In this document: piece after piece, positions 35,424 to 44,921 of the stretch
Numbering within the stretch: the stretch's first letter is position 1
Layout of the letters: every line of letters begins with the position of its first letter
Assembly: GCF_023283925.1 (NCBI RefSeq)
Contig: NZ_JAKIKX010000004.1
Span: 248,001-312,000 of the forward strand
Length of the DNA: 64,000 nt
Source of the DNA: Shewanella marisflavi
GTDB taxonomy: Bacteria > Pseudomonadota > Gammaproteobacteria > Enterobacterales > Shewanellaceae
Reading direction: 5' to 3'
Notes under the pieces: model-generated
What the model saw: only the letters and a program-made list of their open reading frames with translations
Told to the model about the DNA's origin: nothing
Databases searched by the model: none
Position numbers and translations under genes: made by a program

Positions 35424-36782
35424 TTAGAGTAGGACAAGACTCAGCAGATAGACTAGCGTCATGGCGGTAACACCTTGGATTAGGGTCGCCATGGTTTGTG
35501 CCTTGTAGGCCTGCTTCACGCTCATGCGGCTAAACTGAGTGACCACCCAGAAGAAGCTGTCGTTGGCGTGTGAGACTGTCATAGCACCGGCGCCAATGGC
35601 CATCACTGTGAGCACGCGGCCCATGTCGCTGGCCAGGCCGATATCGCCCAGCATAGGCGCAACCAATGCAGAGGTGGCAACCAGGGCTACGGTCGATGAG
35701 CCTTGAGCCGATTTTAGCGCCGCGGCGACGATAAACGGCATGAAGATACCGATACCCAGTGCCGACAGAGAACTGCCAAGGAAATTACCAATCTCTGTGG
35801 CTTTGAGCACGGCACCGAAGGCACCACCTGCACCAGTGATTAACAAAATCGGGGCTGCAACCACCAGACCATGGCTGATGCGCTCGCTGAACTCTTTGAT
35901 CTTATCGTTACTCTTAAGCAGAAGTAGCGAGAGGAACAGGCCAATCATCAAGGCGTTCACAGGTTGACCCAGGAAAGCCAGCGTATCGAATAGCGCGCCA
36001 TCGCCCAGTGGCATTGAAGGGAACTTGGCAATAGAGCCTAAACAGATCAGCAGGATCGGCACGAAGATAGGGGCAAAGGCTTTGGCTGGGCTAGGTAGCT
36101 CGCCATAGGTTGCCTTCAGTTTGTCAAAATCTTCCACATTGTTTTTAAGCTCTTCGGCGCCTTCGCCATCGGGCTCAACATTAGCGAAGCGGTTAGCCCA
36201 CAACATACCCGCCAGTGCGGCAACGGCGGCAACGAAGATACCGACACCAATCACCAAGCCAAGGTTAGATTCCAGTCCCAGGTTACCTGCTGCGGCGATC
36301 GGGCCGGGCGTTGGCGGTACGAAGGTGTGAGTAGCATAGAGACCCGTGGCGAGGGCTACACTCATGGAGACGCTGGAGACCTTCATACGGTTGGCCATCG
36401 ACTGCTTGAGCGAGTTAAGGATCACATAGCCCGAGTCACAAAATACCGGGATAGAGACCAGGTAACCGATGATCGACATGGTGAGGGTGGGGAAACGTTT
36501 ACCTAACAGTTTAATGACCACATCGGCCATGGTAATCGCCGCGCCGCTCTTTTCCAGTATGGTACCGATAATGGTACCCAGAACGATAACCAGGCCGATA
36601 TAGCCTAAGATACCGCCGAAACCGGAGGTGATGGTTTTTGCCACATCGGCGCTGGGTAAGCCATAGGCAAACGCAGCGATAAATGAGGCGAGAATGAGGG
36701 TTAGGAAGGGGTGAAGCTTAAATTTGGATGTCGCGATAACGATGAAGGCTATCACGGCGATCAAGATCAATACTAGGCTCAT
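35424..36782 (-). CDS. GntP-family permease, probably for glycerate
   Basis: A 452-residue transporter with about 12 hydrophobic segments and GntP signatures such as THTFVPPTPGPIAAAGNLG and SHANDSFFWVVTQFS. GntP members carry gluconate, glycerate and similar acids. The adjacent glycerate kinase and distal sdaR gene suggest glycerate. AGGGA precedes the ATG. A perfect palindrome lies about 150 bases upstream. Confidence 0.92.
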   Translation of the reverse strand: MSLVLILIAVIAFIVIATSKFKLHPFLTLILASFIAAFAYGLPSADVAKTITSGFGGILGYIGLVIVLGTIIGTILEKSGAAITMADVVIKLLGKRFPTLTMSIIGYLVSIPVFCDSGYVILNSLKQSMANRMKVSSVSMSVALATGLYATHTFVPPTPGPIAAAGNLGLESNLGLVIGVGIFVAAVAALAGMLWANRFANVEPDGEGAEELKNNVEDFDKLKATYGELPSPAKAFAPIFVPILLICLGSIAKFPSMPLGDGALFDTLAFLGQPVNALMIGLFLSLLLLKSNDKIKEFSERISHGLVVAAPILLITGAGGAFGAVLKATEIGNFLGSSLSALGIGIFMPFIVAAALKSAQGSSTVALVATSALVAPMLGDIGLASDMGRVLTVMAIGAGAMTVSHANDSFFWVVTQFSRMSVKQAYKAQTMATLIQGVTAMTLVYLLSLVLL

Positions 36783-36930
36783 AGGGTGTCCCTGTCGTGG
36801 GTTATATTTATTGGTTTAGCGTTAACCCGCCCCTAGCGCAGGGACAGAGGGTTTTCAGGCTGGCACCATTATCCGTAGATAGAGACAATCTGGCTTCGTG
36901 CTAGTTGCCTAACATTTAACGTGAGCGCAA

Positions 36931-36960
36931 CCAATATTTGTGCGCTTGCACAAATATTGG
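36931..36960. promoter_or_regulatory. Candidate SdaR operator upstream of the glycerate operon
   Basis: Perfect 13-base inverted repeat CCAATATTTGTGC / GCACAAATATTGG with a four-base centre (GCTT). It lies between the permease and the hydrolase gene, on the upstream side of the permease. The SdaR gene is 4.5 kb away; the TTTGTGC/GCACAAA core suits a dimeric regulator. Confidence 0.7.
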
Positions 36961-37017
36961 CGAAAACAGAAGATAAAAGTCGGTCTGGATCACAAATCGA
37001 CGGGCGGGGTTGTTCGA

Positions 37018-37821
37018 TTAGGCGGTTAATTTATCGTCGTTGGCAGATTGCCAGCTGGCCTCGCCGCGACAGGCACTGCCGAAGGCTTGAAATAGTTTGA
37101 CCGAGTCAGGATTTTCATTGGCCTGCCACTCAGGGTGCCACTGCACGCCGAGGATAAACTGGCCATAATCTGGGCCGTGGATTGCCTCAATCAATCCATC
37201 TTCACCATAAGCTAAGGCTTCGAGCCCCTTGCCTAGGGTGCAGATCCCCTGGCCATGGAGGGAGTTGACCATGGTCTTATCGCCAATCAACTTGGCCAGC
37301 CAGCTGCCGGGTACCGTCTTGATGGCGTGTCTGGGTCCATACTGCACATGATTTGGGGTCTGAGGATCTTCACGGTGATCATCAAAGCCGGGTTCGCTAT
37401 AGACCTTTTGATACAAGGTGCCACCCAGTGCAATATTAAGCTCCTGCATGCCGCGGCAGATCCCCAGAATAGGTAACTTACGCTTAAGGGCGCCTTTAAT
37501 CACTGCCAGGTCGACGATGTCACGGTTCAGATCTTGGCTCTTTTCAGGGGTAAGGTTTTCTTGTCCATACAGGCTAGGCTCGATATTTGAGCCTGCGCCC
37601 GAGAGGTAAACCCCATCGACCATGTCCAGATACCGGTCTACGTCCTCGACGCCGAAACAGGTAGGCATGAGCAGAGGGACAGCATTGGCTATCTCCACAA
37701 TCGGCTGCATATATTTGTGGGTCATCACTTGGTACGGATGTTGGTTTTTGTCCTGCTGGCCCATGGTCATCAAGATAATAGGTTTGGATTTCTTAGCACT
37801 TGTAGTCTGTGTTATTGGCAT
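37018..37821 (-). CDS. Class I amidotransferase-like gamma-glutamyl hydrolase (PuuD type)
   Basis: A 267-residue glutamine-amidotransferase-like hydrolase of the peptidase C26 type. The nucleophile cysteine is in GICRGMQELNIALGG and the His/Glu pair in GVQWHPEW. This is the layout of PuuD, which cleaves gamma-glutamyl-GABA in putrescine catabolism. No other puu genes adjoin it here, so the substrate is inferred. A small inverted repeat upstream may be its operator. Confidence 0.85.
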   Translation of the reverse strand: MPITQTTSAKKSKPIILMTMGQQDKNQHPYQVMTHKYMQPIVEIANAVPLLMPTCFGVEDVDRYLDMVDGVYLSGAGSNIEPSLYGQENLTPEKSQDLNRDIVDLAVIKGALKRKLPILGICRGMQELNIALGGTLYQKVYSEPGFDDHREDPQTPNHVQYGPRHAIKTVPGSWLAKLIGDKTMVNSLHGQGICTLGKGLEALAYGEDGLIEAIHGPDYGQFILGVQWHPEWQANENPDSVKLFQAFGSACRGEASWQSANDDKLTA

Positions 37822-37846
37822 AGATCACCCGTTTGGTCGCGTTATT

Positions 37847-37865
37847 TGTCACCCGATGCGTGACA
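37847..37865. promoter_or_regulatory. Inverted repeat upstream of the PuuD-like gene
   Basis: TGTCAC-N7-GTGACA, 26-44 bases before the start codon, a position expected for a repressor site. The cognate protein is unknown. Confidence 0.5.
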
Positions 37866-38552
37866 TAAGAGTAGCGTTATACGGCCGCTGTGGGCCTTAG
37901 CTATTGGCTTTGTTTTAAGGATAGCAAAATGTGCAAAGCCCATTTATCGACCACCAGTCTGCCCTAATGGTGTTCATTATGTCAAACGGTTTGATTTTAA
38001 TTAATTACGTTTTGGGGCTGGTTGGAGGAGACGTGAAATCCCAGATTTTATCCTGGGAGCATGATTCTTCGATTTGACCTGGTTTGGTTATTGAGGGGGA
38101 TTCTATATGTTTGATCTATCCGAGGTGTCCATATATGCGATCGAATAACATCCCTGTTTAATTGCCAGTTCGGCATCCATGCCTCTCGCTCGTAAGCGCT
38201 AAGCTTTGCTTCACTCACCGTGCCAAAATAGTGATTGTACGAGCCCTGCCGGGCAGGCGCTACTGCCAGATTCCCCCCATTGGGCTGATCGCCACAATAA
38301 CCATTTGTTCCGACCTCGACCTAGATCAAAATAACTTCACCAAATAAACCTTAACATTGGTGCGAACTGTCACCTGACAGAGCATGTTCCCGTTCCCATT
38401 GTTGGCTGGAAGACTTGAAAGGTAAGCCTGTTGAGTCCTGCTGAAACGCAATTGCTCAGGGCTGAATTGTTGAGAAACAGGCTCTGCTTCTCATGCCGGA
38501 AATGATGGTGAACATTGCTAAGAAGATAAAAAACCACCTGATTGAGATTGTT
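37866..38552. other. Intergenic region before the TDT transporter
   Basis: About 690 bases without a recognisable gene, RNA or repeat. A half FNR-like element (CTAGATCAA, 38321-38329) is seen but has no matching arm. The long leader before the transporter start has no obvious structure. Confidence 0.5.
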
Positions 38553-39524
38553 ATGATTCATAAAATGAGCAAGGCCGTAAGGGGCATACCCACACCAATG
38601 GCGGGCTTGGCGCTGGGCATTGCAAGCTTAGGTTGGTGTTGGGAAAACTTTGCCGAGCTCCATGGCTATGGGCAGTGGACTGGCGCCGCGATTGCCAGCG
38701 TGCTGTTAGTCGTCTTGGCCGTTAAGTTTTTCTTTCATCACGCTCTGCTTAGGCAAGATCTCGCTCATCCGGTCGTCGGCAGTGTCGTCCCCACCTTTGC
38801 GATGGCGCTCATGGTGGTGTCTAACTCCCTGGCGCAATTTTATCCGCTAGCGGGTGAAGCCTTGTGGCTAGTGGCTGTGGTGCTCCACATCATCTTTCTG
38901 GTGAGCTTTGTATATCACAGGGCAAAAGACTTTGAACTTCACCATTTGGTGCCCAGTTGGTTTATTCCCCCCGTAGGCATTGTGGTTGCGGATGTCTCTT
39001 TCTCAGGCAATCCGGCACTGGCAGGGATAGCGCAGGGCGCGCTGCTCTTTGGCATGTTGGCTTATGCCGTGATGCTGCCCATGATGATCTATCGTTTCAT
39101 GTTTACCCATGAAGTGCCTGATGCGGCGAAACCCACTATGGCGATTCTGGCGGCGCCAGCCAGTCTCTCGTTGGCAGGCTATTTAACCGTTACAACAACG
39201 CCATCGCCGGTGATTATCGCCCTGTTATTTGGCATCGCCGTGCTGATGACCGCTGTTATCTACCTGGCGTTTTATAAGCTCCTGAGATTGCCCTTTAGCC
39301 CCGGCTATGCGGCGTTTACTTTCCCTTTAGTGATTGGCAGTACGGCATTGTTTAAGATGGCAAACTGGATGGTACTCGAGGGGATAAAGGCTGATTATGT
39401 GCAGCAGGTGAGAGAGTTAGCGGTATTTGAGTTAATGGTGGCGACCCTTGTGGTGTGTTATGTCACGCTGCGCTACATCAATAACCTCTTGATACAGCCA
39501 CGCCTTGTTTCACGGACAGCTTAG
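38553..39524 (+). CDS. TDT-family transporter (TehA/SLAC1-like)
   Basis: A protein of about 323 residues with ten hydrophobic helices and the TDT opening GIPTPMAGLALGIASLGWCWENF. The family includes tellurite-resistance protein TehA, malate transporters and plant SLAC1 anion channels, so an anion is the likely substrate. Four in-frame ATGs (38493, 38502, 38505, 38553) and one at 38565 are possible. The 38553 choice places the start close to the first helix, but the ribosome site is weak. Confidence 0.8.
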   Translation: MIHKMSKAVRGIPTPMAGLALGIASLGWCWENFAELHGYGQWTGAAIASVLLVVLAVKFFFHHALLRQDLAHPVVGSVVPTFAMALMVVSNSLAQFYPLAGEALWLVAVVLHIIFLVSFVYHRAKDFELHHLVPSWFIPPVGIVVADVSFSGNPALAGIAQGALLFGMLAYAVMLPMMIYRFMFTHEVPDAAKPTMAILAAPASLSLAGYLTVTTTPSPVIIALLFGIAVLMTAVIYLAFYKLLRLPFSPGYAAFTFPLVIGSTALFKMANWMVLEGIKADYVQQVRELAVFELMVATLVVCYVTLRYINNLLIQPRLVSRTA

Positions 39525-39810
39525 TGTCACCTCCTGTTTAGAGTCTCGTTTTGTTCAGTATCGACGCGCCCTGCTTGATGGGCGGCAGGTTAACCGTACT
39601 GGCAAGGAAGCCTCGCCGCGTGAAAGCCAGCAACTCAACGAATCCCCATGCGCTCAGCGCAATAATCAAAACCCTATAGTCTTAACGGTCCGTATGCGCA
39701 AAAATAATGACCTTTACGGCATGACTTAGCCGGCGAGAGTGCGTAAAATCCCCGCTTTCAGAAAGGGGGCCTAGCGCCATTGCCCCCGCTTTTTGCCGTA
39801 TTTATTTAAG

Positions 39811-41502
39811 ATGTCAGACGCCATGTACTGTGCCCAGCAATGTTTCACTCCGTTTCGCGCCTCCGTCGAGGGGATCGCGCTGCCTGAGCGGTTTACCTTT
39901 CCCTTCTATTATGAGCCCCACAAGCTGTGTGAGCTGGCGGCAAGTGAGTTGCAGGAATATCTTGAACATCAAAAGCAGTGGCAGCACAACTTCGGTCTGA
40001 GCGGCGAGCGCGAAGGTGCCATTGGCAAGATGTTTGGCGTCTTGGTGGTGCAAAATGAACAGGGTGAGCTTGGTTATCTCAAGGCGTTTTCTGGCAAACT
40101 CGCCGAGCAGAATCTGCTGCCGGGCTTTGTGCCGCCTGTGTTTGACATGCTGACCCAGGATAGCTTTTTTCATGGCGAGCAGCTGGCCATCAATCAATTG
40201 ACGGCAGAGCTTGAGGCGTTACAACAATCCTCCGTTCTCAGCGGGCTACAGAGCGAACTTAAGGCGCTGCGCGAAGCCAAAGAGCAGGCTGTGGGCGAAC
40301 TTAGGGCGGAGATTATCGACAACCGTAAGTCGCGCAAGGCCAGACGAGTGGCGGGTGAGCAGCTTGATGCCGCGGCCTTTGAGGCATTACAGCAACAGCT
40401 TGGTCGCGAGAGCGTGGCCGAGAAGCACAGGCTCAGGCTGTTAAATGAGCAGTGGGACAGTCAGATTGAGGTGCGCGCCACCCAACTTGCCAGCTTGAAT
40501 GCTGATCTTGACGCCTTAAAACAGCGACGCGCCATGCAGTCCAGTGCCTTGCAGCTAAAGTTGTTTGCCCAGTACCGCTTTTTAAATCAGGCGGGCGAGG
40601 TTAAGGATCTTAACAGCCTGTTTAGTCACCTGCCTAATGGATTACCGCCGGCCGGGGCGGGGGAGTGCGCCGCGCCTAAGTTGCTGCAATTTGCCTTTGA
40701 ACATCACTTTAAACCTATTGCGATGGCAGAGTTCTGGTGGGGGGCATCGCCCAAGTCCGAGGTGAAGCAACATAGGCATTTCTATGGTGCCTGTCAGGGC
40801 AAGTGCGAACCCATTTTAGGTCATATGCTTGCCGGTATCGAGCTGGATGATAATCCGCTGCTGAGCAACCCTGCCGAGGGCAAAGCGCTCCCCATTCTCT
40901 ATCAGGATGAGGCGATAGCCGTGATCAACAAGCCGGCAGAGTTTCTCTCAGTGCCAGGCAAGAACATCAGTGATAGCGTTTATAGTCGCATGAAGCTGGC
41001 CTTTCCGAGGGCCAGTGGACCGCTGATAGTGCACCGCCTGGATATGTCCACCTCGGGTTTGATGGTGATCGCACTGAGCAGCGAGGCCAATAAGGCGTTG
41101 GTACAACAGTTCATCGGCCGCACCGTGGAGAAGCGCTATCTTGCCAAGGTGGCTGGAGAAGTAAAGGGCGAGGAGGGGGAGATCAAGTTGCCTCTGAGAG
41201 TGGACCTTGATGACAGACCGCGCCAGCTGGTCTGTTTTGAACATGGTAAACATGCTCATACCTATTGGCAGGTAAAGGCCAGGGAAGCGGGCACGACCTT
41301 GTTGTCACTGTTTCCGAAAACAGGCCGAACCCATCAGCTCAGGGTGCACTGCGCTCATCAAGATGGCTTAGGGCTGCCGATTATCGGTGACGATCTCTAT
41401 GGCGCTAAGGCCAACCGATTGCATCTACATGCCCAGTATCTGGCCTTTAACCATCCGCTAAGCGGCGAGCGGGTGAGTTTTAGCTGTGAGCCCGATTTCT
41501 AG
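39811..41502 (+). CDS. RluA-family pseudouridine synthase with a long N-terminal extension
   Basis: A 563-residue protein. The catalytic domain lies in the C-terminal 210 residues: HRLDMSTSGLMVIAL carries the catalytic aspartate and TGRTHQLRVHCAHQDGLGLP the RNA-binding signature. The first 350 residues are unusual. A region rich in Glu/Leu/Gln (about residues 125-270) is predicted to be coiled coil, and FYGACQGKCEPILGHML follows. An ATG at 39811 is chosen over an upstream TTG. The extension is not part of the core fold and its role is unknown. Six bases separate it from the convergent sdaR. Confidence 0.85.
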   Translation: MSDAMYCAQQCFTPFRASVEGIALPERFTFPFYYEPHKLCELAASELQEYLEHQKQWQHNFGLSGEREGAIGKMFGVLVVQNEQGELGYLKAFSGKLAEQNLLPGFVPPVFDMLTQDSFFHGEQLAINQLTAELEALQQSSVLSGLQSELKALREAKEQAVGELRAEIIDNRKSRKARRVAGEQLDAAAFEALQQQLGRESVAEKHRLRLLNEQWDSQIEVRATQLASLNADLDALKQRRAMQSSALQLKLFAQYRFLNQAGEVKDLNSLFSHLPNGLPPAGAGECAAPKLLQFAFEHHFKPIAMAEFWWGASPKSEVKQHRHFYGACQGKCEPILGHMLAGIELDDNPLLSNPAEGKALPILYQDEAIAVINKPAEFLSVPGKNISDSVYSRMKLAFPRASGPLIVHRLDMSTSGLMVIALSSEANKALVQQFIGRTVEKRYLAKVAGEVKGEEGEIKLPLRVDLDDRPRQLVCFEHGKHAHTYWQVKAREAGTTLLSLFPKTGRTHQLRVHCAHQDGLGLPIIGDDLYGAKANRLHLHAQYLAFNHPLSGERVSFSCEPDF

Positions 41503-41508
41503 ACCTTT

Positions 41509-42672
41509 TTATTGCTCATCCTGGGTGCGGCTTAGTAACACCTGCCCCAGATAGAGCTGCAACAGGCCGTCGAGCTTATGAATATCTATCTTAGTGATTT
41601 GGGCTATCTTATCCAAGCGATACCTTAGGGTGTTACGGTGAATAAACAGCGACTTGGCACAGGCTTGCTGATCGCCAAAGTGTCCCAAATAACTTGCTAG
41701 CGTCTTGCGTAGCAGGGCGTTCTTGTCTTTGTCTATCAGGCGCTGAAATGGCGTCAATAACTGTTTGCCGCGCCAGTCATCCTTAAGGCCTGAGAGCATC
41801 ACCAAGAGGGCATGGTCTTCATAGAGGTATTTGCTCTGCTCAGGTTGTAACTGTTGACCAAAATTGAGGGTTTCCAGCGCCGTCTGATAGGAGCGGTTGA
41901 TCTCCATGGTATCGGGGAAGTAGTGGCCAAGAGCGATTTTGAGGCGTGTGTTTAACTCGTTTGGCAGACGTTTAAGTAGGCGGTCTATGCGCAGGCTCTC
42001 AGCTTCGGCGCTCCAAGACTTGCCATCGAGAAAAGCGGGTTTGAGGATCACCAACTCTGTCATCGAGGTCATGGCGATTAGGTTGCCCCTTGAAGGCGTT
42101 TCCAGCAGGTGCAACACAGTCTTGAGCAGAGAGTTAGCACGCTCGTCGCTGGTATCGTCATTGATTCGAATGACGGCGGCGACTCTGGGCATCTCAAGAT
42201 CAATATCGAGTCGTTTAGCCCAGATCCTGAGATGATCGAGATCCCGTCCCTCAGGTTTTATCAGCTGCAGGATAAACTCCTCCTGCTGACGAGCACGCCA
42301 TTGCGCCACATCCAGCGAGTTAGCCTGTTCAACAATCATCTCGGCGGTCATTTTCAGCAGCTGGCCAAAGGCCCTGAGGTGTTCAGGCTCGCCCGTGATA
42401 CCGATAACGCCGATGATCTCGCCCTGATAGTGCAGCGGCAGGTTGATGCCCGCCTTGACCCCATGCAGGCTACCTGTGCTGGCGTTGTTGAGCTCAACGG
42501 TGCGATTCTGACTGATGGCCAGCAGGGCACCTTCGTGGGTGGAGCCGATTCGGTGTGGGTCGCCAGAGCCCAGGATCACGCCTTGGCTGTTCATCACATT
42601 GATATTGTGGCCGATGATCGCCATGGTGCGATCGACTATTTGTTGGGCAAGTTGTGTGTCGAGAAAGAACAA
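41509..42672 (-). CDS. sdaR: Sugar diacid/glycerate regulator
   Basis: A 387-residue CdaR/SdaR-family regulator. The N-terminal sugar-diacid recognition domain has RTMAIIGHNINVMNSQGVIL, GSGDPHRIG and HGVKAGINLPL. The C-terminal helix-turn-helix is SLFIHRNTLRYRLDKI. The only plausible start is TTG at 42672, because an in-frame stop lies five codons upstream; no strong ribosome site is visible. It likely activates the glycerate kinase and permease genes. In S. oneidensis sdaR also sits next to mtrB, so synteny supports the call. Confidence 0.9.
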   Translation of the reverse strand: MFFLDTQLAQQIVDRTMAIIGHNINVMNSQGVILGSGDPHRIGSTHEGALLAISQNRTVELNNASTGSLHGVKAGINLPLHYQGEIIGVIGITGEPEHLRAFGQLLKMTAEMIVEQANSLDVAQWRARQQEEFILQLIKPEGRDLDHLRIWAKRLDIDLEMPRVAAVIRINDDTSDERANSLLKTVLHLLETPSRGNLIAMTSMTELVILKPAFLDGKSWSAEAESLRIDRLLKRLPNELNTRLKIALGHYFPDTMEINRSYQTALETLNFGQQLQPEQSKYLYEDHALLVMLSGLKDDWRGKQLLTPFQRLIDKDKNALLRKTLASYLGHFGDQQACAKSLFIHRNTLRYRLDKIAQITKIDIHKLDGLLQLYLGQVLLSRTQDEQ

Positions 42673-42764
42673 GTCGATGTTAACGGCTTAGGGATTGAAC
42701 CTTGAGCTTAAGGCAAAAATTTACCAGACACTAGACTTGCTGGACGCTTTTGCGAGATGGCAAT

Positions 42765-42794
42765 AAAAAACCCGCGACAGGCGCGGGTTTTTTT
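42765..42794. terminator. Terminator after mtrB
   Basis: AAAAAACCCGCG / CGCGGGTTTTTTT hairpin with T runs on both strands, 16 bases past the mtrB stop. Confidence 0.9.
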
Positions 42795-42809
42795 GTAGGC
42801 TTTAGCTTA

Positions 42810-44909
42810 TTACAGCTTGTAGCTCATGCTAAGCATGATCAGGTGGGCATTGTAGTCGTGGTTGTTGTAACCAAATCCGACGACGTTCCAAATACCATCT
42901 GGCGCTATGCTGTTACCTGGGTCATTGTCCTGGTATTTTTCCATCTTGTAGTCAAGACGAACAGCCATCTTATCGGTGGCCTGGTATTGACCATAGAAAT
43001 TGACGTTGTGGACTCTGGCATAGTAATCGCCATAGTCACCAGTGATACCCTGTTGTACCTGAGTGTTGCTGCTTGAATCTGAGAAGGTGTAGTCTACGCC
43101 AAGACGTAGTTTCTTCTCTAACAGATTGTTGTAGCTAAACCCAGCGCCAACCACATCGACCTGATCTTCAACTAAACCAAACCAGTTTGGCGCGCCAAAG
43201 TTGGTGCTGCCAGCCTGCTCTGAATCAATGTTTTGACGATTGTAGAAGGCGTTAACCATCATATCGTCGTTGAGCAGGTAGCTGAGGTTGATGTCATAGC
43301 TGACATCTTTTGACTCAGTGAGACCGATTTGGGTTTCGTTGTAGTCATCCAGTGCGTAACGACCACCAAAGTCAATGGTCAGCGCATCGATTGGCGTGTG
43401 GCTAACACGAGCCTCGACCATGGTGCGCTTGCGGTCGGCAAGGTTGTACTTGCGCAGCAGGCTGTTTGACTCATTCGAGGTCCACTCTGAGGCTTGGTAT
43501 TGCGAACCATCACGCTCGCCATAGCTACCCTTGATCCACATATCCCACTTGTCAAATGCGCTTAGGTGGTACTTAGCCCACAGCGTGTTCTCATCAGTGG
43601 TTTCGCGATCTTGGTAGCTACGCTCGTCGCGACGGTAGTCGTAACCCACATCAAGCTTCATGCCACGGCTGATACGCAAATCAACACCCACTTTACCTCT
43701 TTGTGTCGTGAAGTCATAAGGGGTGTTGTAGGCCGCTTTGCCTGTGGTGGAGTCGATGCTGATCTGAGTCCATTCTTCCACATTGGTTTTGTTATCGCGG
43801 TCGCTATAGTCATAGCTGGCGTTAACACGAACCGTGCGGTTGATGCGAGACACGACCTTTAGGTTAGCGCCAGTCATATCGACCTTAGCATCCACGGCAT
43901 CTACTGGCGTTTGATAACCATAACCAGAGGTTACCAGCGCCTGATCTTGGCTCATCTGACCGTAATGCACGCGGCCGCTCATGATGGTGCTACCGGCTGT
44001 GTATTGGCCCATTAGCGAGACGGTGTGCGCCTCGTTGTCTGGGTCTAACGCCATGGTGCCCTGAGTCTGCGCGCCGAAGGTCGGATTAAAGGCATTGTCA
44101 AAGGTCAGCTGGCTGTACTGGTTCTTAAAGCTTGAACCTGAGTAGGCCAGGGCGGTAAACCAGTTGTCGCCTTTGAACTTGACGCCTGCCTCCACGGTAT
44201 CTGTGGTGTAATCCACAGGCTCAGCCAGCATCATAGACTGATTGAAGAAACTACCTGATGCCTGCTTAAGACCCGTTTTATCTTCACGCTCATAGGTGAT
44301 GTAAGTGCTCCACAGCTCCTCACCCTGATACTCGAAGCCCAGGCCAGCGCGCTTGCGCTTGAGGGAGAGTTCAAGTGGGTTAAGGCTGTTGTATAGCTCA
44401 CTCATATCCTGGCTTGAGCCCGCAGTTTGCCAGTTGTCTGGCAGAGTGAGGTGGTCGCCGCCTACGCCTTGATAAGGACTCATCGCCTTGTCAGTCTTGT
44501 AGGTGGCAATTTGACGGTAGTTGATGTTCAGCTTGTGCTGTCCTACCTTGCCAGTTTCGAGATCAAGAGAACCGTTTTCCATGCCGAGGTTTTGCGCCTC
44601 TACGCTGGCACGGTAACCAGATTCGCTGACGTAACTGACATCGGCATCGACCTTACCGGCAAATTCATTTTCGGCGGCAAATGCGTTGGCAGAGCGTATA
44701 TCATCGCTGTCGTTGTAACCCACGCCAACACCTACAGTGCCGCTGACGCCAGTTTCAATTTTACAACGCTTACAGTCCCACTTATCGAACTTCACCTTCT
44801 CGGTATTGGCGTTTTGAATGCCATAGCCATCGGCCAGTGCCATGCCAGGCATGACGATACCGGCATTAGCGATAAGGGCGAGGGTGACTACATTGAGTTT
44901 GAATTTCAT
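42810..44909 (-). CDS. mtrB: MtrB outer-membrane beta-barrel porin of the MtrCAB complex
   Basis: A 699-residue protein (697 in S. oneidensis). The signal peptide ends near GMALA|DGYG. The mature N-terminus carries a CKRC motif (Cys46 and Cys49), the CXXC pair required for MtrB in S. oneidensis. The remainder has alternating aromatic/polar strands of a large barrel and ends in MSYKL. It forms a sheath that holds MtrA inside the outer membrane so that electrons pass to MtrC. Starts 12 bases after the mtrA stop. Last gene of the mtrCAB operon. Confidence 0.97.
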   Translation of the reverse strand: MKFKLNVVTLALIANAGIVMPGMALADGYGIQNANTEKVKFDKWDCKRCKIETGVSGTVGVGVGYNDSDDIRSANAFAAENEFAGKVDADVSYVSESGYRASVEAQNLGMENGSLDLETGKVGQHKLNINYRQIATYKTDKAMSPYQGVGGDHLTLPDNWQTAGSSQDMSELYNSLNPLELSLKRKRAGLGFEYQGEELWSTYITYEREDKTGLKQASGSFFNQSMMLAEPVDYTTDTVEAGVKFKGDNWFTALAYSGSSFKNQYSQLTFDNAFNPTFGAQTQGTMALDPDNEAHTVSLMGQYTAGSTIMSGRVHYGQMSQDQALVTSGYGYQTPVDAVDAKVDMTGANLKVVSRINRTVRVNASYDYSDRDNKTNVEEWTQISIDSTTGKAAYNTPYDFTTQRGKVGVDLRISRGMKLDVGYDYRRDERSYQDRETTDENTLWAKYHLSAFDKWDMWIKGSYGERDGSQYQASEWTSNESNSLLRKYNLADRKRTMVEARVSHTPIDALTIDFGGRYALDDYNETQIGLTESKDVSYDINLSYLLNDDMMVNAFYNRQNIDSEQAGSTNFGAPNWFGLVEDQVDVVGAGFSYNNLLEKKLRLGVDYTFSDSSSNTQVQQGITGDYGDYYARVHNVNFYGQYQATDKMAVRLDYKMEKYQDNDPGNSIAPDGIWNVVGFGYNNHDYNAHLIMLSMSYKL

Positions 44910-44921
44910 CTTCTCGTCTCC

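Noticed and set aside
39505..39729. Small plus-strand open frame after the TDT transporter
   Set aside because: Overlaps the transporter end, lacks a ribosome site and has no recognisable features.
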